Counted from the stretch's first letter, positions 16,976 to 25,634 are shown. The stretch is 64,000 bases of DNA from Gemmata massiliana (GCF_901538265.1 NZ_LR593886.1:6593738-6657737), one strand, 5' to 3'. A program made the numbers and translations. The notes: generated by a model not told the origin, from the sequence alone.

Positions 16976-17893
16976 ATGACCGAGGCAGAATGGCTGATCT
17001 GCTCCGACCCGGCCGCCATGTTAGGGCTGCTCGGCCCTCACGTTAGCGCCCGCAAGCTCCGGCTGTTCGGGGTCGCCTGCTGTCGGCGAACGGAAGTTGC
17101 CAGCCGAGGGGCGCTCGCCGGTCGTGGGATCGACCTCGCCGAGCGGCTCGCCGACGGGTTAGAAAGCGGGGAGGATCTCACCCGTCTCCGGAGCGACCTC
17201 CTCTACGAGGGGTTCTCCGATTTCGATGGATTCTGGCAGAAGCGGGCGGATATGGCTTGCTGGCACCAAGCCCTGGCCGTCTTCAATGCCCTCCAGGACA
17301 CCGACCGGTTCAGGGCCGGCGAGCGGCGACCGGTGCTCGAAAATCTACAAGAGCACCACGACGAATTGCTCAGCTTCGCGTTGTCGATGGCCCGGAAGGA
17401 AGCCGGGCCGGGAGCCCCACCCGTCTTCGACCGGCCGGACATCTGCCGCCCGGATCTGACCCGTGTGTGGACGGAGGCGGCCCGGGCTGTCGCCTACTAC
17501 CAGCGGCCGGACGACTGCCCGAACGTGACCGTGGTTGACATGTTAACTGCGTCGGAGACCCGTCGCCGGCGGGACGACTGGGTGTCAGCTCTGGAAGCGG
17601 ACTTCCGGTTTGAGGCCGAGCAACTGACGATTCTCGCCCGTGATATCTTCGGCGACCCGTTCCGCCCCGTGACCCTCGATCCGGCGTGGCTCACGTCCAC
17701 CGTCGTCGCCCTTGCCGAAGGCATCTACGCCGACCGCGCCTTCGACCGCCTCCCGATCTTGGCCGACGCCCTGGAAGAGGCCGGGTGTGGTGACCCGGGC
17801 GTCCTGTCTCACTGCCGCGGCCCCGGCACGCACGTCCGGGGGTGCTGGGTCGTAGACACGCTCCTCAAGAAGAACCATGAGCACGGAAATTGA
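16976..17893 (+). CDS. Cys/His-tail paralogous family, member A
   Basis: 305 aa, ATG start. First of four paralogues in this window (also 21706, 27295, 30281). Shared N-terminal box: MTEAEWLICSDP, then RKLRLFGVACCRR. Shared C-terminal box: ARDIFGDPFRP, then LPILADALEEAGC and HCRGPGTHVRGCWVVD. The tail spacing C-x7-H-C-x5-H-x3-C is identical in all four intact members and suggests a small metal-binding knuckle (inference). The middle of the protein is variable. No named domain was recognised. This is the most divergent member (VTLDPAWLTSTVVALAEGIY in place of FSP..RTS..ALA..MYE). No signal peptide; cytoplasmic. Confidence 0.72.
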   Translation: MTEAEWLICSDPAAMLGLLGPHVSARKLRLFGVACCRRTEVASRGALAGRGIDLAERLADGLESGEDLTRLRSDLLYEGFSDFDGFWQKRADMACWHQALAVFNALQDTDRFRAGERRPVLENLQEHHDELLSFALSMARKEAGPGAPPVFDRPDICRPDLTRVWTEAARAVAYYQRPDDCPNVTVVDMLTASETRRRRDDWVSALEADFRFEAEQLTILARDIFGDPFRPVTLDPAWLTSTVVALAEGIYADRAFDRLPILADALEEAGCGDPGVLSHCRGPGTHVRGCWVVDTLLKKNHEHGN

Positions 17894-18181
17894 CTGAATT
17901 CTCTGGCAATTAAGATGCGTTCGCCCCGGCCCCACGGGTGGCCGCGCACAAGGCGATGACAGGATGTCACCGCGCACGCGCGTCTTGGTGTGGTCGATCC
18001 GGGGTCGGTCAGATCGGTGAAGTGCCGGGCGACAGATATGTGTTTCATCGGCGCCTCAGTTCTCCGTGGCGCCAGCCGGTCTATCACGGCCCGACTCCTT
18101 CACCGATCATCGCGGTGCCGGCCCGGAGTAGGGCGAGCCGTCACGGTGTAGCTAGGGTTGCTCGACGAGGTACGGGGCCGC
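17894..18181. other. Intergenic stretch, nothing recognised
   Basis: 288 bp without a supportable gene. It holds an imperfect long-range complement (TCGGTGAAG near 18014 and TTCACCGATCA near 18099), but no compact hairpin and no clear promoter. Confidence 0.35.
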
Positions 18182-19081
18182 ATGGACGATCCGAACAACT
18201 CACCACCGGTACCCGATCCCGCTTCGCCGCGCCCTTCGACCGGAGCCGCGTCTTCTGCTCTGCTGCCGAGGATCTACTGCGTCACCGACCCCGCCGCCCG
18301 CGTCGCGGCCGTCCTGGAGAGGCGCCCTCGGAAGTGGTGGCGAGTCGGCCGATGGGACTTGGTGACGGGTAGGTACGACGGTGGTGCGTGGTTCCGGGGT
18401 ATGCTGTACCCTCAGTGTTGCGACCTCTCACTCGACGGTCGGTGGCTATCGTACTTCGCGCTGAAGACTGATTCGGCGTGGCCGGCGGGGGCAACGTACA
18501 ACGCGGTTTCGCGGTTACCCTGGCTGAAGGCCCTGGCAGCGTGGCGGGAGGCCGGGACGTGGAGCCGGGGGGATCACTTCGTGGCCGACGCCAGTGTCTG
18601 GGAAATCGGTATCCCCACCGTCGGCGACGCGGCGGCTTGCAGGACGCTGTGCGGTATGGGGCGCACCGAACCAGCACAGTTCGCAACGGAGCGGCGGCGG
18701 GGATGGCGGGAATCGGCGGCGACCCCGGAGCGGGAGCCGGACGACGGGTGGGACGAGCGCCGGGAGGTCGTCATGGAGAAGGTCGCACCGACCAGTCGCC
18801 ACGTCGTACTCTCTGTGCGGGGTAAGTTCGAGGCGTTCCGGACGGCACCCGATTTGTGGCCCCCGCACCCCGCCCCGTATGCGCTGACCCGGAGCGGCCG
18901 TGTTAAGACGCTGGCAGGCGTGCAGTGGGCCGATTGGACCTGCGAGGGCCACTTGGCCACCGCGACGGACCAGACGCTCCGAATCCTGGACACGCAGCGC
19001 GATCGCGTGGTGAGCGAATCACGGCTCACGAACGAGGAACCTCGACCGGGGCCGGCGCCCGAGTGGGCCAACGAGTGGTGA
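18182..19081 (+). CDS. Conserved hypothetical protein, no known domain
   Basis: 299 aa from the ATG at 18182; the frame extends upstream to a TTG at 18158 without better support. After a Pro/Ser/Ala-rich N-terminus of ~30 residues, the body carries blocks that look conserved: LPRIYCVTDPAARVAAVL, RRPRKWWRVGRWDLVTG, WFRGMLYPQCCDLSLDGRWL, AVSRLPWLKALAAW. Paired beta strands with Trp/Asp-Gly turns suggest a beta-propeller-like or beta-rich fold, and the C-terminus has a WD40-like strand (HLATATDQTLRILDTQ). I know of similar unnamed proteins in GC-rich bacteria but no function. It ends at a hairpin shared with the convergent gene. Confidence 0.6.
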   Translation: MDDPNNSPPVPDPASPRPSTGAASSALLPRIYCVTDPAARVAAVLERRPRKWWRVGRWDLVTGRYDGGAWFRGMLYPQCCDLSLDGRWLSYFALKTDSAWPAGATYNAVSRLPWLKALAAWREAGTWSRGDHFVADASVWEIGIPTVGDAAACRTLCGMGRTEPAQFATERRRGWRESAATPEREPDDGWDERREVVMEKVAPTSRHVVLSVRGKFEAFRTAPDLWPPHPAPYALTRSGRVKTLAGVQWADWTCEGHLATATDQTLRILDTQRDRVVSESRLTNEEPRPGPAPEWANEW

Positions 19082-19210
19082 CGACGAATCGCTCGAACAG
19101 GTCCGAACCGTACTTTCGCGGGTAGTTACGATAGGCTCCCCCAGTACACGGGAAGCCCCGCTCCCTCGCGGTCGCGGCTCGTTTGGTCGCTACGCGGATC
19201 ACAAAACGAA

Positions 19211-19270
19211 CACGCGCGGTTCGCCCAGAAACCTCCGGACGAACCGCGCGTGCTAGCAACCGGGTGGCGT
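19211..19270. terminator. Hairpin between convergent genes, same repeat family as 8216-8290
   Basis: The 13-bp perfect arms CACGCGCGGTTCG (19211-19223) and CGAACCGCGCGTG (19240-19252) enclose a 16-base loop. The following bases (CTAGCAACCGGGTGGCG) resemble the right flank of the hairpin at 8216-8290 (TTAACGAGCGGGTGGAGCG). It lies between the ends of 18182-19081 and 19301-21460. Confidence 0.8.
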
Positions 19271-19300
19271 ATCTCTCGGTCCGCCACCTCGGGCGCGGGA

Positions 19301-21460
19301 CTACTTCTCGACGGCCGGCACGTCCTGGAAGACGGCCTCGCTGTGGGTGACGGTGACCCCGTTCTGGCGGTCGGTCACCGACCCGTACTTGCGGAAGATT
19401 TTCAGGGCGCCGATCACTTTCCGGGCCACGTCCTCGTTCTGCTTGGCGTCCCCTTCCGGGGCGAACGTGCGGAGGCCGAAATCGACCCACGGGGCGGCCG
19501 TGTCGACCATCCCGGCCCAGTTGAAGTAGAAGGCCGAGTCCGCGGTCTTGCGCGCGAACGGCGCGAGCCCGGACGCGAGCGGCGTTTCGGTCAGGAGCCG
19601 GTCGGCGTGGCCGCGCGACAGGGCCAGGACCGCGACCTTGTCCGAGAGCCCGCCGGTCGGCAGGAACTGTTCGTCCACCCCCAACCCGGCCGGGATCGGG
19701 TAGTGCGCGAAGGTTCGCCCGCCCTTGGTCTCGACCTTCGGCCGCGGGATTTCAAACTCTGGGATCGATCCCGGCGGCGCCAGTTCCCGCGCCTTACCCA
19801 GCAGCTTGTTGGCGCCCGCGAGGTACCCTTCCAGGGCCTTTTCGAGCTTCTCCCGGTCGCTCACCCCGACCACGATGCCGAACTCCGGCAGGGGCATCGG
19901 CCGGTCGGTCGGCAGCGCGGCGTGCCACTGCTTGCTGGACCACTTGGCGTCGAGGACCACGGCCTCCTGCCCGTCCGCGAGGGCCGGCAGCCAGAGCCGC
20001 TCGGTCACGTCGCTCAACTCTTGCAGCACCGGGTAAATCTCCTGGCGCACCGACTTGATGATCGGCTCGGCGTCCGGCGCCTTGGCGATCGCGACCTTTT
20101 CGACGTGGCCCGCGATGATCTTGGCCCACTTGACCGCCGCCCGGTAGTCGTCGACCGTGGTGCCCGAGCGCCACACGGCCGCCATCAGCGGGTCGCCGCC
20201 GAGGTGGTTCAACAGGGTGAGCGGGCGCGACTCGCCGGCCGCGGCGGGCGAGTAGTCGTGGGCGTAGGTCTCCCACCCGCGCGCGGTGCGGAAGCTGAAC
20301 GAGGTCGCCGCACCCGGCTTCGTGATGTCCTTGGCGATCGACTTCAGCAGCGCTTCGCCGTCTTTTTCGATCGCCTTCCGCAGATCGTCGGGCAGGTCCG
20401 CGTGTTCGAGCCCCGCCTTGAGCACGTCTCCGTAAGCCGTCACGTCTTCGGCGGTGGCGGCGGTCGCGCGCCGGACCGCGGCGCTGGTGTAGCCGACGGC
20501 CGTCAGCGGTTTCCCGGCGAGTTCCGCCAGCGGTTTGAACTCCGGCAGCCCCGCGAGCTTGGGGCCGGGGCCGCCGAACTTGGCCAGTTGGTCGGTGGAC
20601 GGGCCGATGGCGACCAGCAGGTAGCCCTGGCGCACCCCGATGGAGACGGTCAGTTTCAGCGCCTTGAGGTGCTTGATCAGCGGGGCGAACTCGCCCTCTT
20701 TCTCCTCGAACATGGCGATCGGTACCTGGTCCCAGGGGATCAGCGACCCGTCGAGTTCGAGCACGAGGAACTCGTCCCCGTCCACCGTCGCGCGCTTCGA
20801 CCGCCCCTTGAGGGGGGTGTCGGCGAGTGCCCCGGCGACGAGCGGGTCGAGCCGCTTCAACTGGGTCTTGACCTTGGCCGCGTCGCTCACCTTGAACCCG
20901 ATCAGCAGTTCCGGAACCCGCACCCGCTCCGGCCGCTCCGCGAGCCCCTGGAGGATGATCCGGATACGGGCCGCGTTCGGGTCACCGCCGCCCTGCCCCA
21001 ACAATTTCTGAAGAGCGGGGCCGTATCGAGCCCCGCCGACGAGCTCCTGCCCCAAAGAGAGCAGATCGCCCGTGCCAGCCCCGGTGGAGACGAAGACCTC
21101 GTGCGAGGCCGCGTCCAGCAAGAGCCCGAGCAGTTCGGCGTTGGCCGGCTCCGCCAAAAACGCCCGCAGCGCGGCCGCCTCGTTGTTGCCCGGCTCGGAG
21201 AACTTCTCCATCGCCTTCTTGCGGAGGTCTTTCACGACCGGGTCGTTCCACAACTGCTGCCACGCGCGGCTGCGGCCGAGCAGTTCGATCGTTTCGCCGA
21301 GCCGGAGGACCGAGTGGTAGGTCTCGGCGGTGGCCGGAACCTTGTTGAGTGCCGTGGTAGGGGCGGGATCGGCCGCTCGCACCGGTCCCGAGACGGCAAC
21401 CGGGAGCGCGGCGGCGAGCACGAAGCAGAGCGGGATTCGGTAGCGCGCGACGGCGAACAT
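19301..21460 (-). CDS. Large exported planctomycete protein of unknown function
   Basis: 719 aa from the ATG at 21460 (a GTG six codons upstream is possible). A clear signal peptide (IPLCFVLAAALPVAVSGPVR then AADPAP) leads into a soluble protein without transmembrane segments. Blocks include TYHSVLRLGETIELLGRSRA, LRAFLAEPANAELLGLLLDA, GQGYLLVAIG-like strands and RPMPLPEFGIVVGVSD. The alternation of strand and helix resembles planctomycete proteins that carry repeats related to DUF3352, but I cannot confirm this. No catalytic motif was seen. Monocistronic; the 3' end is at the hairpin 19211-19270. Confidence 0.7.
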   Translation of the reverse strand: MFAVARYRIPLCFVLAAALPVAVSGPVRAADPAPTTALNKVPATAETYHSVLRLGETIELLGRSRAWQQLWNDPVVKDLRKKAMEKFSEPGNNEAAALRAFLAEPANAELLGLLLDAASHEVFVSTGAGTGDLLSLGQELVGGARYGPALQKLLGQGGGDPNAARIRIILQGLAERPERVRVPELLIGFKVSDAAKVKTQLKRLDPLVAGALADTPLKGRSKRATVDGDEFLVLELDGSLIPWDQVPIAMFEEKEGEFAPLIKHLKALKLTVSIGVRQGYLLVAIGPSTDQLAKFGGPGPKLAGLPEFKPLAELAGKPLTAVGYTSAAVRRATAATAEDVTAYGDVLKAGLEHADLPDDLRKAIEKDGEALLKSIAKDITKPGAATSFSFRTARGWETYAHDYSPAAAGESRPLTLLNHLGGDPLMAAVWRSGTTVDDYRAAVKWAKIIAGHVEKVAIAKAPDAEPIIKSVRQEIYPVLQELSDVTERLWLPALADGQEAVVLDAKWSSKQWHAALPTDRPMPLPEFGIVVGVSDREKLEKALEGYLAGANKLLGKARELAPPGSIPEFEIPRPKVETKGGRTFAHYPIPAGLGVDEQFLPTGGLSDKVAVLALSRGHADRLLTETPLASGLAPFARKTADSAFYFNWAGMVDTAAPWVDFGLRTFAPEGDAKQNEDVARKVIGALKIFRKYGSVTDRQNGVTVTHSEAVFQDVPAVEK

Positions 21461-21649
21461 TGTTGGACCCCAAAACACGTCGGATTGGTGCAGACCAAAC
21501 GGTCGTCATTGTAGTGGCCGACCGAGACGATCTGTTCATAAAGTCCATTTTCTTTTCGGCGCGATCGACCGTGTGAACGACCGTGCCGCGTGTCCGCATC
21601 TGGCCCCTAAATCGTTCCCCCTTCGGTACCCGCACCCAACTGTTCTCAC

Positions 21650-21705
21650 GGGCTTGCCTCGGGCGCCACGACGGGTCATGCTGAGAGCAATCCCGGGAGC
21701 GGCCG
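21650..21705 (+). repeat. Duplicated leader upstream of family member B
   Basis: The ~56 bp before the ATG at 21706 align with the ~58 bp before the ATG at 30281. Shared words include GGGCGCCAC, GGTCATGCTG, GAGCAATCCC/GAGCGATTCC and GGCCG/GACCG directly before the start. The similarity continues into the coding sequences, so leader and gene were duplicated together. Confidence 0.75.
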
Positions 21706-22482
21706 ATGACCGAAACACAGTGGCTAACGTGTACCGATATCCACAGCATGGTTGACTTTGTCAGCCGCGTCCGGTGCCGGATTCAACCGCCGACCGCCGC
21801 GCACCCGTACCGCGATCGCCCCCTCCGGCTCTTCGTGGTGGGTTGCTTCCGGGCCCACTGGGACGTGTTCCTCGACCCGGACGCGCGGGTCGCCGTGGAG
21901 ACCGCCGAGCGCTTCGCCGACGGTCTCGTGACCCGGGACGCGCTTCACCAGGTCGAATCGCGAGCGCGGGATCTCAAAGACCGCATCATCGAAGAATGCT
22001 TACGGAAGGGGCGATCCGATTTCGGACCGAACGTGGGCACCCGTATGGGCAGTTTGTCCGTGGCAGCAGAAGCCTGCGCGCCACCCCGGACCGAAGCACA
22101 GGAACAATTGCCCACCCGGGGAGCCCGGGCGAAACGATCTTTGTGGTGGTGGTACAGCGTGGAAAGCGCGCACACGATTAACGAGACTATCGACGGGACA
22201 TCGGCGACCCTTTACAGCGATCCCCAGCAAGCCGCCCTCCTGCGCGACATTTTCGGCAACCCGTTCCGACCGATAGAGTTCTCTCCCGCGTGGCGCACCT
22301 CGGCGGCCACTGCACTGGCGGCGCAGATGTACGAGTCGCGCGACTTCAGCGCGATGCCCATTCTCGCCGACGCGCTCCAGGACGCGGGGTGCGACAGCGC
22401 CGATGTGCTGGGCCACTGCCGCGGCCCGGGGCCGCACGCGCGCGGGTGTTGGGTCGTGGACCTCGTGCTCGGGAAGGAGTGA
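21706..22482 (+). CDS. Cys/His-tail paralogous family, member B
   Basis: 258 aa, ATG start. N-terminal box MTETQWLTCTDI, then an insertion before RPLRLFVVGCFRAHW. C-terminal box LRDIFGNPFRPIEFSPAWRT, then ALAAQMYESRDFSAMPILAD, and the tail AGCDSADVLGHCRGPGPHAR followed by GCWVVDLVLGKE. The C-x7-H-C-x5-H-x3-C pattern is intact. The second Cys of the N-terminal CC pair is replaced here (GCF). Most similar to members C and D. Its leader is shared with D (30281). Function unknown. Confidence 0.72.
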   Translation: MTETQWLTCTDIHSMVDFVSRVRCRIQPPTAAHPYRDRPLRLFVVGCFRAHWDVFLDPDARVAVETAERFADGLVTRDALHQVESRARDLKDRIIEECLRKGRSDFGPNVGTRMGSLSVAAEACAPPRTEAQEQLPTRGARAKRSLWWWYSVESAHTINETIDGTSATLYSDPQQAALLRDIFGNPFRPIEFSPAWRTSAATALAAQMYESRDFSAMPILADALQDAGCDSADVLGHCRGPGPHARGCWVVDLVLGKE

Positions 22483-22517
22483 ACTGGGTGTATCGGTTCG
22501 GTGCCCCTCTGCGCCGC

Positions 22518-22949
22518 TCAGCGGTAGCACGCCGCCCACTGCGGGGCGAGCGGAATCCATTGGTGCCTCGGCCAGCCCCGGTTCATCTGCGCCAACTCTT
22601 CCGGCATCGGGTCGAACCCGCTCGGACTGTACCACAGCTCGGGCGTCGGGGTGTCGAAGAACGACCCGAAGCTGACGCAGAAGCAGTCCCCGTGTTTGGT
22701 GCAGTACCGCGCCCCGTGGTCGATCAGGTACTGCGGGATGCCGTACTTGCGGGTCTCCTCGTAGTTCACCGCGCCGGCCGACAGCCGGCGCCCGTAGTCC
22801 TGAAGTCGGGACTCGTAGTACGGGTACAGCAGTTCCGGGCGGTCCTGCATCCGCAGGTGGTTGACGAAGTACAGCGGCAGCCCGCAGCAGCCGAAGAGCA
22901 CCGCGGTCACGATCAACGCGGACCGAACCCGCCGCCAACGCTTCCCCAT
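22518..22949 (-). CDS. Small single-pass membrane protein, unknown
   Basis: 143 aa. An N-terminal basic stretch (GKRWRRVR) and one hydrophobic helix (SALIVTAVLFGCCGLPLYFV) would anchor it with the remainder outside. The outer part is Tyr/Trp/Cys-rich (RYCTKHGDCFCVSFGSFFDT). Four Cys within ~15 residues could form disulfides. It is translationally coupled to the gene before it: the stop of 22949-23374 and this ATG share a base (TGATG). No family recognised. Confidence 0.65.
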   Translation of the reverse strand: MGKRWRRVRSALIVTAVLFGCCGLPLYFVNHLRMQDRPELLYPYYESRLQDYGRRLSAGAVNYEETRKYGIPQYLIDHGARYCTKHGDCFCVSFGSFFDTPTPELWYSPSGFDPMPEELAQMNRGWPRHQWIPLAPQWAACYR

Positions 22950-23374
22950 CAGCCGCCCTCCACGGCCGAACGACTCAGCAGGGTTGCCCTTTCAGAGCGG
23001 CTGGCTACGACCAGTGAGCCAGCCGCGCGGACCGCGCCCGCGAGTGCGAGCGCGGGACCGAACGCCAAAACCTCCAGCATCTCCCCTCGAAGGGCCGCGA
23101 TGTAGCCGGCCAGCAAGAGGCCACTCCCCGCGCCCCACCCCGCGAGGCGCGGAAGCGACGCGCGATCGAACCCACTGCGGGCCTCGAAAACCGTGAAGAT
23201 CCCGGAAAAAATGATCCCAGTAACGAAGCCGAACGGAGCGAACAAGAGGGGGAACGGGAGGTCGGAGTCGATACCGGGCACGCGCGCCACCAGGGCGCCC
23301 GCACCGGACCACGCGACTCCCCAAGCGAGGCCCATCCCGATTGCCCCTCGAATGCGCCGGCCCAAGTTCCTCAT
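22949..23374 (-). CDS. Small multi-pass membrane protein, unknown
   Basis: 141 aa from the ATG at 23374, which has an excellent AGGAGG ribosome site five bases upstream; the longer open frame to 23632 has no such support. Four hydrophobic segments are visible (AIGMGLAWGVAWSGAGALVA, PFPLLFAPFGFVTGIIFSGI, LAGWGAGSGLLLAGYIAALR, LAFGPALALAGAVRAAGSLV). First gene of a two-gene operon with 22518-22949. An operator-like palindrome lies 62-76 bp upstream of the start. Confidence 0.68.
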   Translation of the reverse strand: MRNLGRRIRGAIGMGLAWGVAWSGAGALVARVPGIDSDLPFPLLFAPFGFVTGIIFSGIFTVFEARSGFDRASLPRLAGWGAGSGLLLAGYIAALRGEMLEVLAFGPALALAGAVRAAGSLVVASRSERATLLSRSAVEGG

Positions 23375-23435
23375 GACTTCCTCCTGACGCTCGATCGGAC
23401 GCGCTGTCCGCGTGCCGATTCGCATATGCCAAATT

Positions 23436-23450
23436 CTTTGCACTGCAAAG
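23436..23450. promoter_or_regulatory. Perfect 15-bp palindrome, possible operator of the 23374 operon
   Basis: CTTTGCACTGCAAAG: 7-bp arms around one central base. On the minus strand it is followed by TTGCAG (within the palindrome) and, 16 bp on, TATGCG, a passable -35/-10 pair for the gene starting at 23374. A dimeric repressor site overlapping a promoter is inferred. No regulator gene is adjacent. Confidence 0.5.
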
Positions 23451-23650
23451 TATACTCCGGACAAGCACCGGTCAAGAGCACCTGCCGCGTTTCGGGTCAC
23501 GGCCCGGAGGCAGCGGCGGTTCGACGAGGAAGGCTTCCGGGTGCGAGCCGGGGCGGGAGGCCGTCCGACTCGGGCTTCTGTCACAAATGCTTCTGGCCAT
23601 CGCGCTTCGTCGACCGGCGGCGCGCCCTCCACCTCTCCGTCCGCGACGTT

Positions 23651-24310
23651 TCAATCCCACGAGTCGTCGTCATCGGAGTCGCGGGGGGCGCGGTTCCACG
23701 GCCGCTTCGGGTCACGGGGGTACTTCGGGCGCTCCCAATCGCGCTCCTCGCGGCGCCGCCGGGTCCGCCTACGTCGAGGAGGTTCCAGGGCCGCGCGCCA
23801 CTCCAGGTACTGGGACCGGGCGGCCAGCGCGAGGACCGCGGGCAAGAACAACGCGCCCCCGAGGAGTACCGACAGCGCGCCCGTGACGAGCACGGCCGTT
23901 ACGAACGGACCCGCACGCCCCGGGGCGCTCGCGAGCCACAACGACACGGCCCCGATTGCGAAGTACAGCAACCCCACGAGCATCGACATGACACTGGTGA
24001 CGAGTGTGTCCTTCGCCTTGCCTTGTAGGGTTCGGATGCCCGCTGCGAGGAACCCTCCCCCGATGAACAGGCCCAGTTTCGTCGCGCAACCAGCGGTCGG
24101 GTCGGGGCGCGCCGGTCCCGGGCGCGCGGCCGCGAGATAGACGTCGAGAACGATTCCGAAGCCCATCATCAGCAGAAAAAACGCGCCCACGAGCACCCAC
24201 AGCACCCCGGCCGTCAAAATCAGGCCTGGGCGAACCGGGGGCGGGGGCGGCAAATCTTCGGGTAATTCTTCAGGTAGCTCTTCGGGTAATTCTTCGGGCA
24301 ATTCGTTCAT
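23651..24310 (-). CDS. Four-helix membrane protein with N-terminal ELPE repeat and charged C-terminus
   Basis: 219 aa from the ATG at 24310 (GAGGAC upstream). Residues 2-20 are four tandem ELPE units plus DLP, encoded by imperfect 12-bp DNA repeats at about 24250-24306. Four hydrophobic segments follow (LILTAGVLWVLVGAFFLLMM, LGLFIGGGFLAAGI, VTSVMSMLVGLLYFAIGAVS, FVTAVLVTGALSVLLGGALF). The last ~40 residues are Arg/Glu/Asp-rich (RRRRTRRRREERDWERPKYP). The repeat number may vary between strains. No family recognised. Confidence 0.66.
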   Translation of the reverse strand: MNELPEELPEELPEELPEDLPPPPPVRPGLILTAGVLWVLVGAFFLLMMGFGIVLDVYLAAARPGPARPDPTAGCATKLGLFIGGGFLAAGIRTLQGKAKDTLVTSVMSMLVGLLYFAIGAVSLWLASAPGRAGPFVTAVLVTGALSVLLGGALFLPAVLALAARSQYLEWRAALEPPRRRRTRRRREERDWERPKYPRDPKRPWNRAPRDSDDDDSWD

Positions 24311-24443
24311 ACGAGTCCTCTGTAGCCGAGTCTCGAATTCATTCGGACCGACGTCATTCCCAGCGTATCGAGTTTCGCGACATCTCATAGCCCTCCCCGG
24401 CACGGGGTTTCAACCCCAGGCGCGGACGGGTAACATTGCGGGC

Positions 24444-25460
24444 ATGAGTACCCCCGACCGGCACCCCGATGAAACGGCGTTCCTCGCGGCCATCGCCGCC
24501 GCGCCGGACGACGCGACCGCGCGCCTGGTGTTCGCCGACTGGCTGGAAGAGCGGAGCGACCCGCGCGCGGTGTGGGTGCGGGACGCCGACATCTGGGAGT
24601 GGATGAAGCCCGATGCCCGCGACCCGGTGCCGGGGATTTTGAAAACGCTGACGGCGCTTCCTCGCGGTATCCGCTACACCATTGAACGCGAGGAGATCGA
24701 CTGGAAGCGCCGTGATTCGGCGTATGCAACACTTTTTGAGATGGGAACCTCGGCCGTAAACGCAGTTCGCAAATGGATTCGGGACCACCCGGATCAGGTG
24801 CCGGGCAACGAGACTCAGGACTTCATGCGTTTCTTTGAACCGGAGCAATTGCAATCCGTGCCCGTGCTTCAGGCGAAATTGAAGGAGCAAAGTTGGGTAG
24901 ACGTGTGGCTGGCGGTCGTTGACCTGGGCTTTCACAAAGCCGCCGCCGCACCCTCCATCACGGCACTCACCGAGATCGAGACGTGGGAACGATGGTTCGA
25001 GTTGAAGGATTCGGTGGATTGCGTTGAATGGCCCGTGGAGAACGCGGTTTGCTACACCCTCGGACAGATCGGCCCGGCTGCATTGGAGGTGGTGCCGTGG
25101 TTGGCATCGAACATGTGGCTTTACCCAGAATCTGCGGCTGAAGCTTTAATCCAATTGCGTGCCGACCCCGACCTGATCGTCGAGCACATCAACACCGATG
25201 AAGGCGACGAAGTAGAGGCGGGTATTCGCAGTATCCTCGAACTGGCCGATGATCCGGTAGCGTTTCTCATCCGCAACGCCCAACGGCACACCGGTCGTGT
25301 CGCCTACAGGTCGCTCTGGTTACTCGCCGAGATGGGACCGAAAGCATCCGCCGCGCTGCCTGCGCTCCAGGATTTCGTCGACAACCGAACCGAATGGGAT
25401 GCGGACATCGTCCGCGACGCCGCGAACCGGGCGATTCAGGCGATCAACTCAGAGAACTGA
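24444..25460 (+). CDS. TIGR02996-domain protein with HEAT-like repeats
   Basis: 338 aa. The N-terminus (ETAFLAAIAAAPDDATARLV, FADWLEERSDPRA) is the TIGR02996 domain. The rest is alpha-helical with HEAT/Armadillo-like pairs (VENAVCYTLGQIGPAALEVV, YRSLWLLAEMGPKASAALPA). Other domains of this class recruit repeats for protein binding. No catalytic motif. It is the only gene in this window that joins this domain to HEAT-like repeats (the other two have LRRs). It ends 15 bp before the palindromic repeat at 25475. Confidence 0.82.
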   Translation: MSTPDRHPDETAFLAAIAAAPDDATARLVFADWLEERSDPRAVWVRDADIWEWMKPDARDPVPGILKTLTALPRGIRYTIEREEIDWKRRDSAYATLFEMGTSAVNAVRKWIRDHPDQVPGNETQDFMRFFEPEQLQSVPVLQAKLKEQSWVDVWLAVVDLGFHKAAAAPSITALTEIETWERWFELKDSVDCVEWPVENAVCYTLGQIGPAALEVVPWLASNMWLYPESAAEALIQLRADPDLIVEHINTDEGDEVEAGIRSILELADDPVAFLIRNAQRHTGRVAYRSLWLLAEMGPKASAALPALQDFVDNRTEWDADIVRDAANRAIQAINSEN

Positions 25461-25474
25461 TCCCGTCTCGTGTT

Positions 25475-25568
25475 GATGACTTTCTGTAGCCGGCCTCTGC
25501 GAGGCCGGGGTGTCCTGTGCTTGTGGCTGCCCGGCCTCGCAGAGGCCGGCTACAGAAGACAAGTCATC
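25475..25568. repeat. Palindromic intergenic repeat, GTAGCCGGCCTC family, copy 2
   Basis: The arms, about 25475-25509 and 25530-25568, are reverse complements apart from a two-base difference, with the same CTGTAGCCGGCCTC core as 6673-6760 and an inner GGCCTCtgcGAGGCC palindrome. The inner loop bases differ from copy 1 but stay self-complementary. Confidence 0.88.
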
Positions 25569-25634
25569 CGCGATTCGGTCTGAGCCACAGCACCAACACC
25601 GCCCAGTGTAATAATCACCTATTCGTTCGCACTT

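Noticed and set aside
19250..21514. 754-residue open frame antisense to the exported protein at 19301
   Set aside because: Its start lies in the hairpin at 19211-19270 and it has no protein-like features. The minus-strand gene has a signal peptide and ordered sequence.
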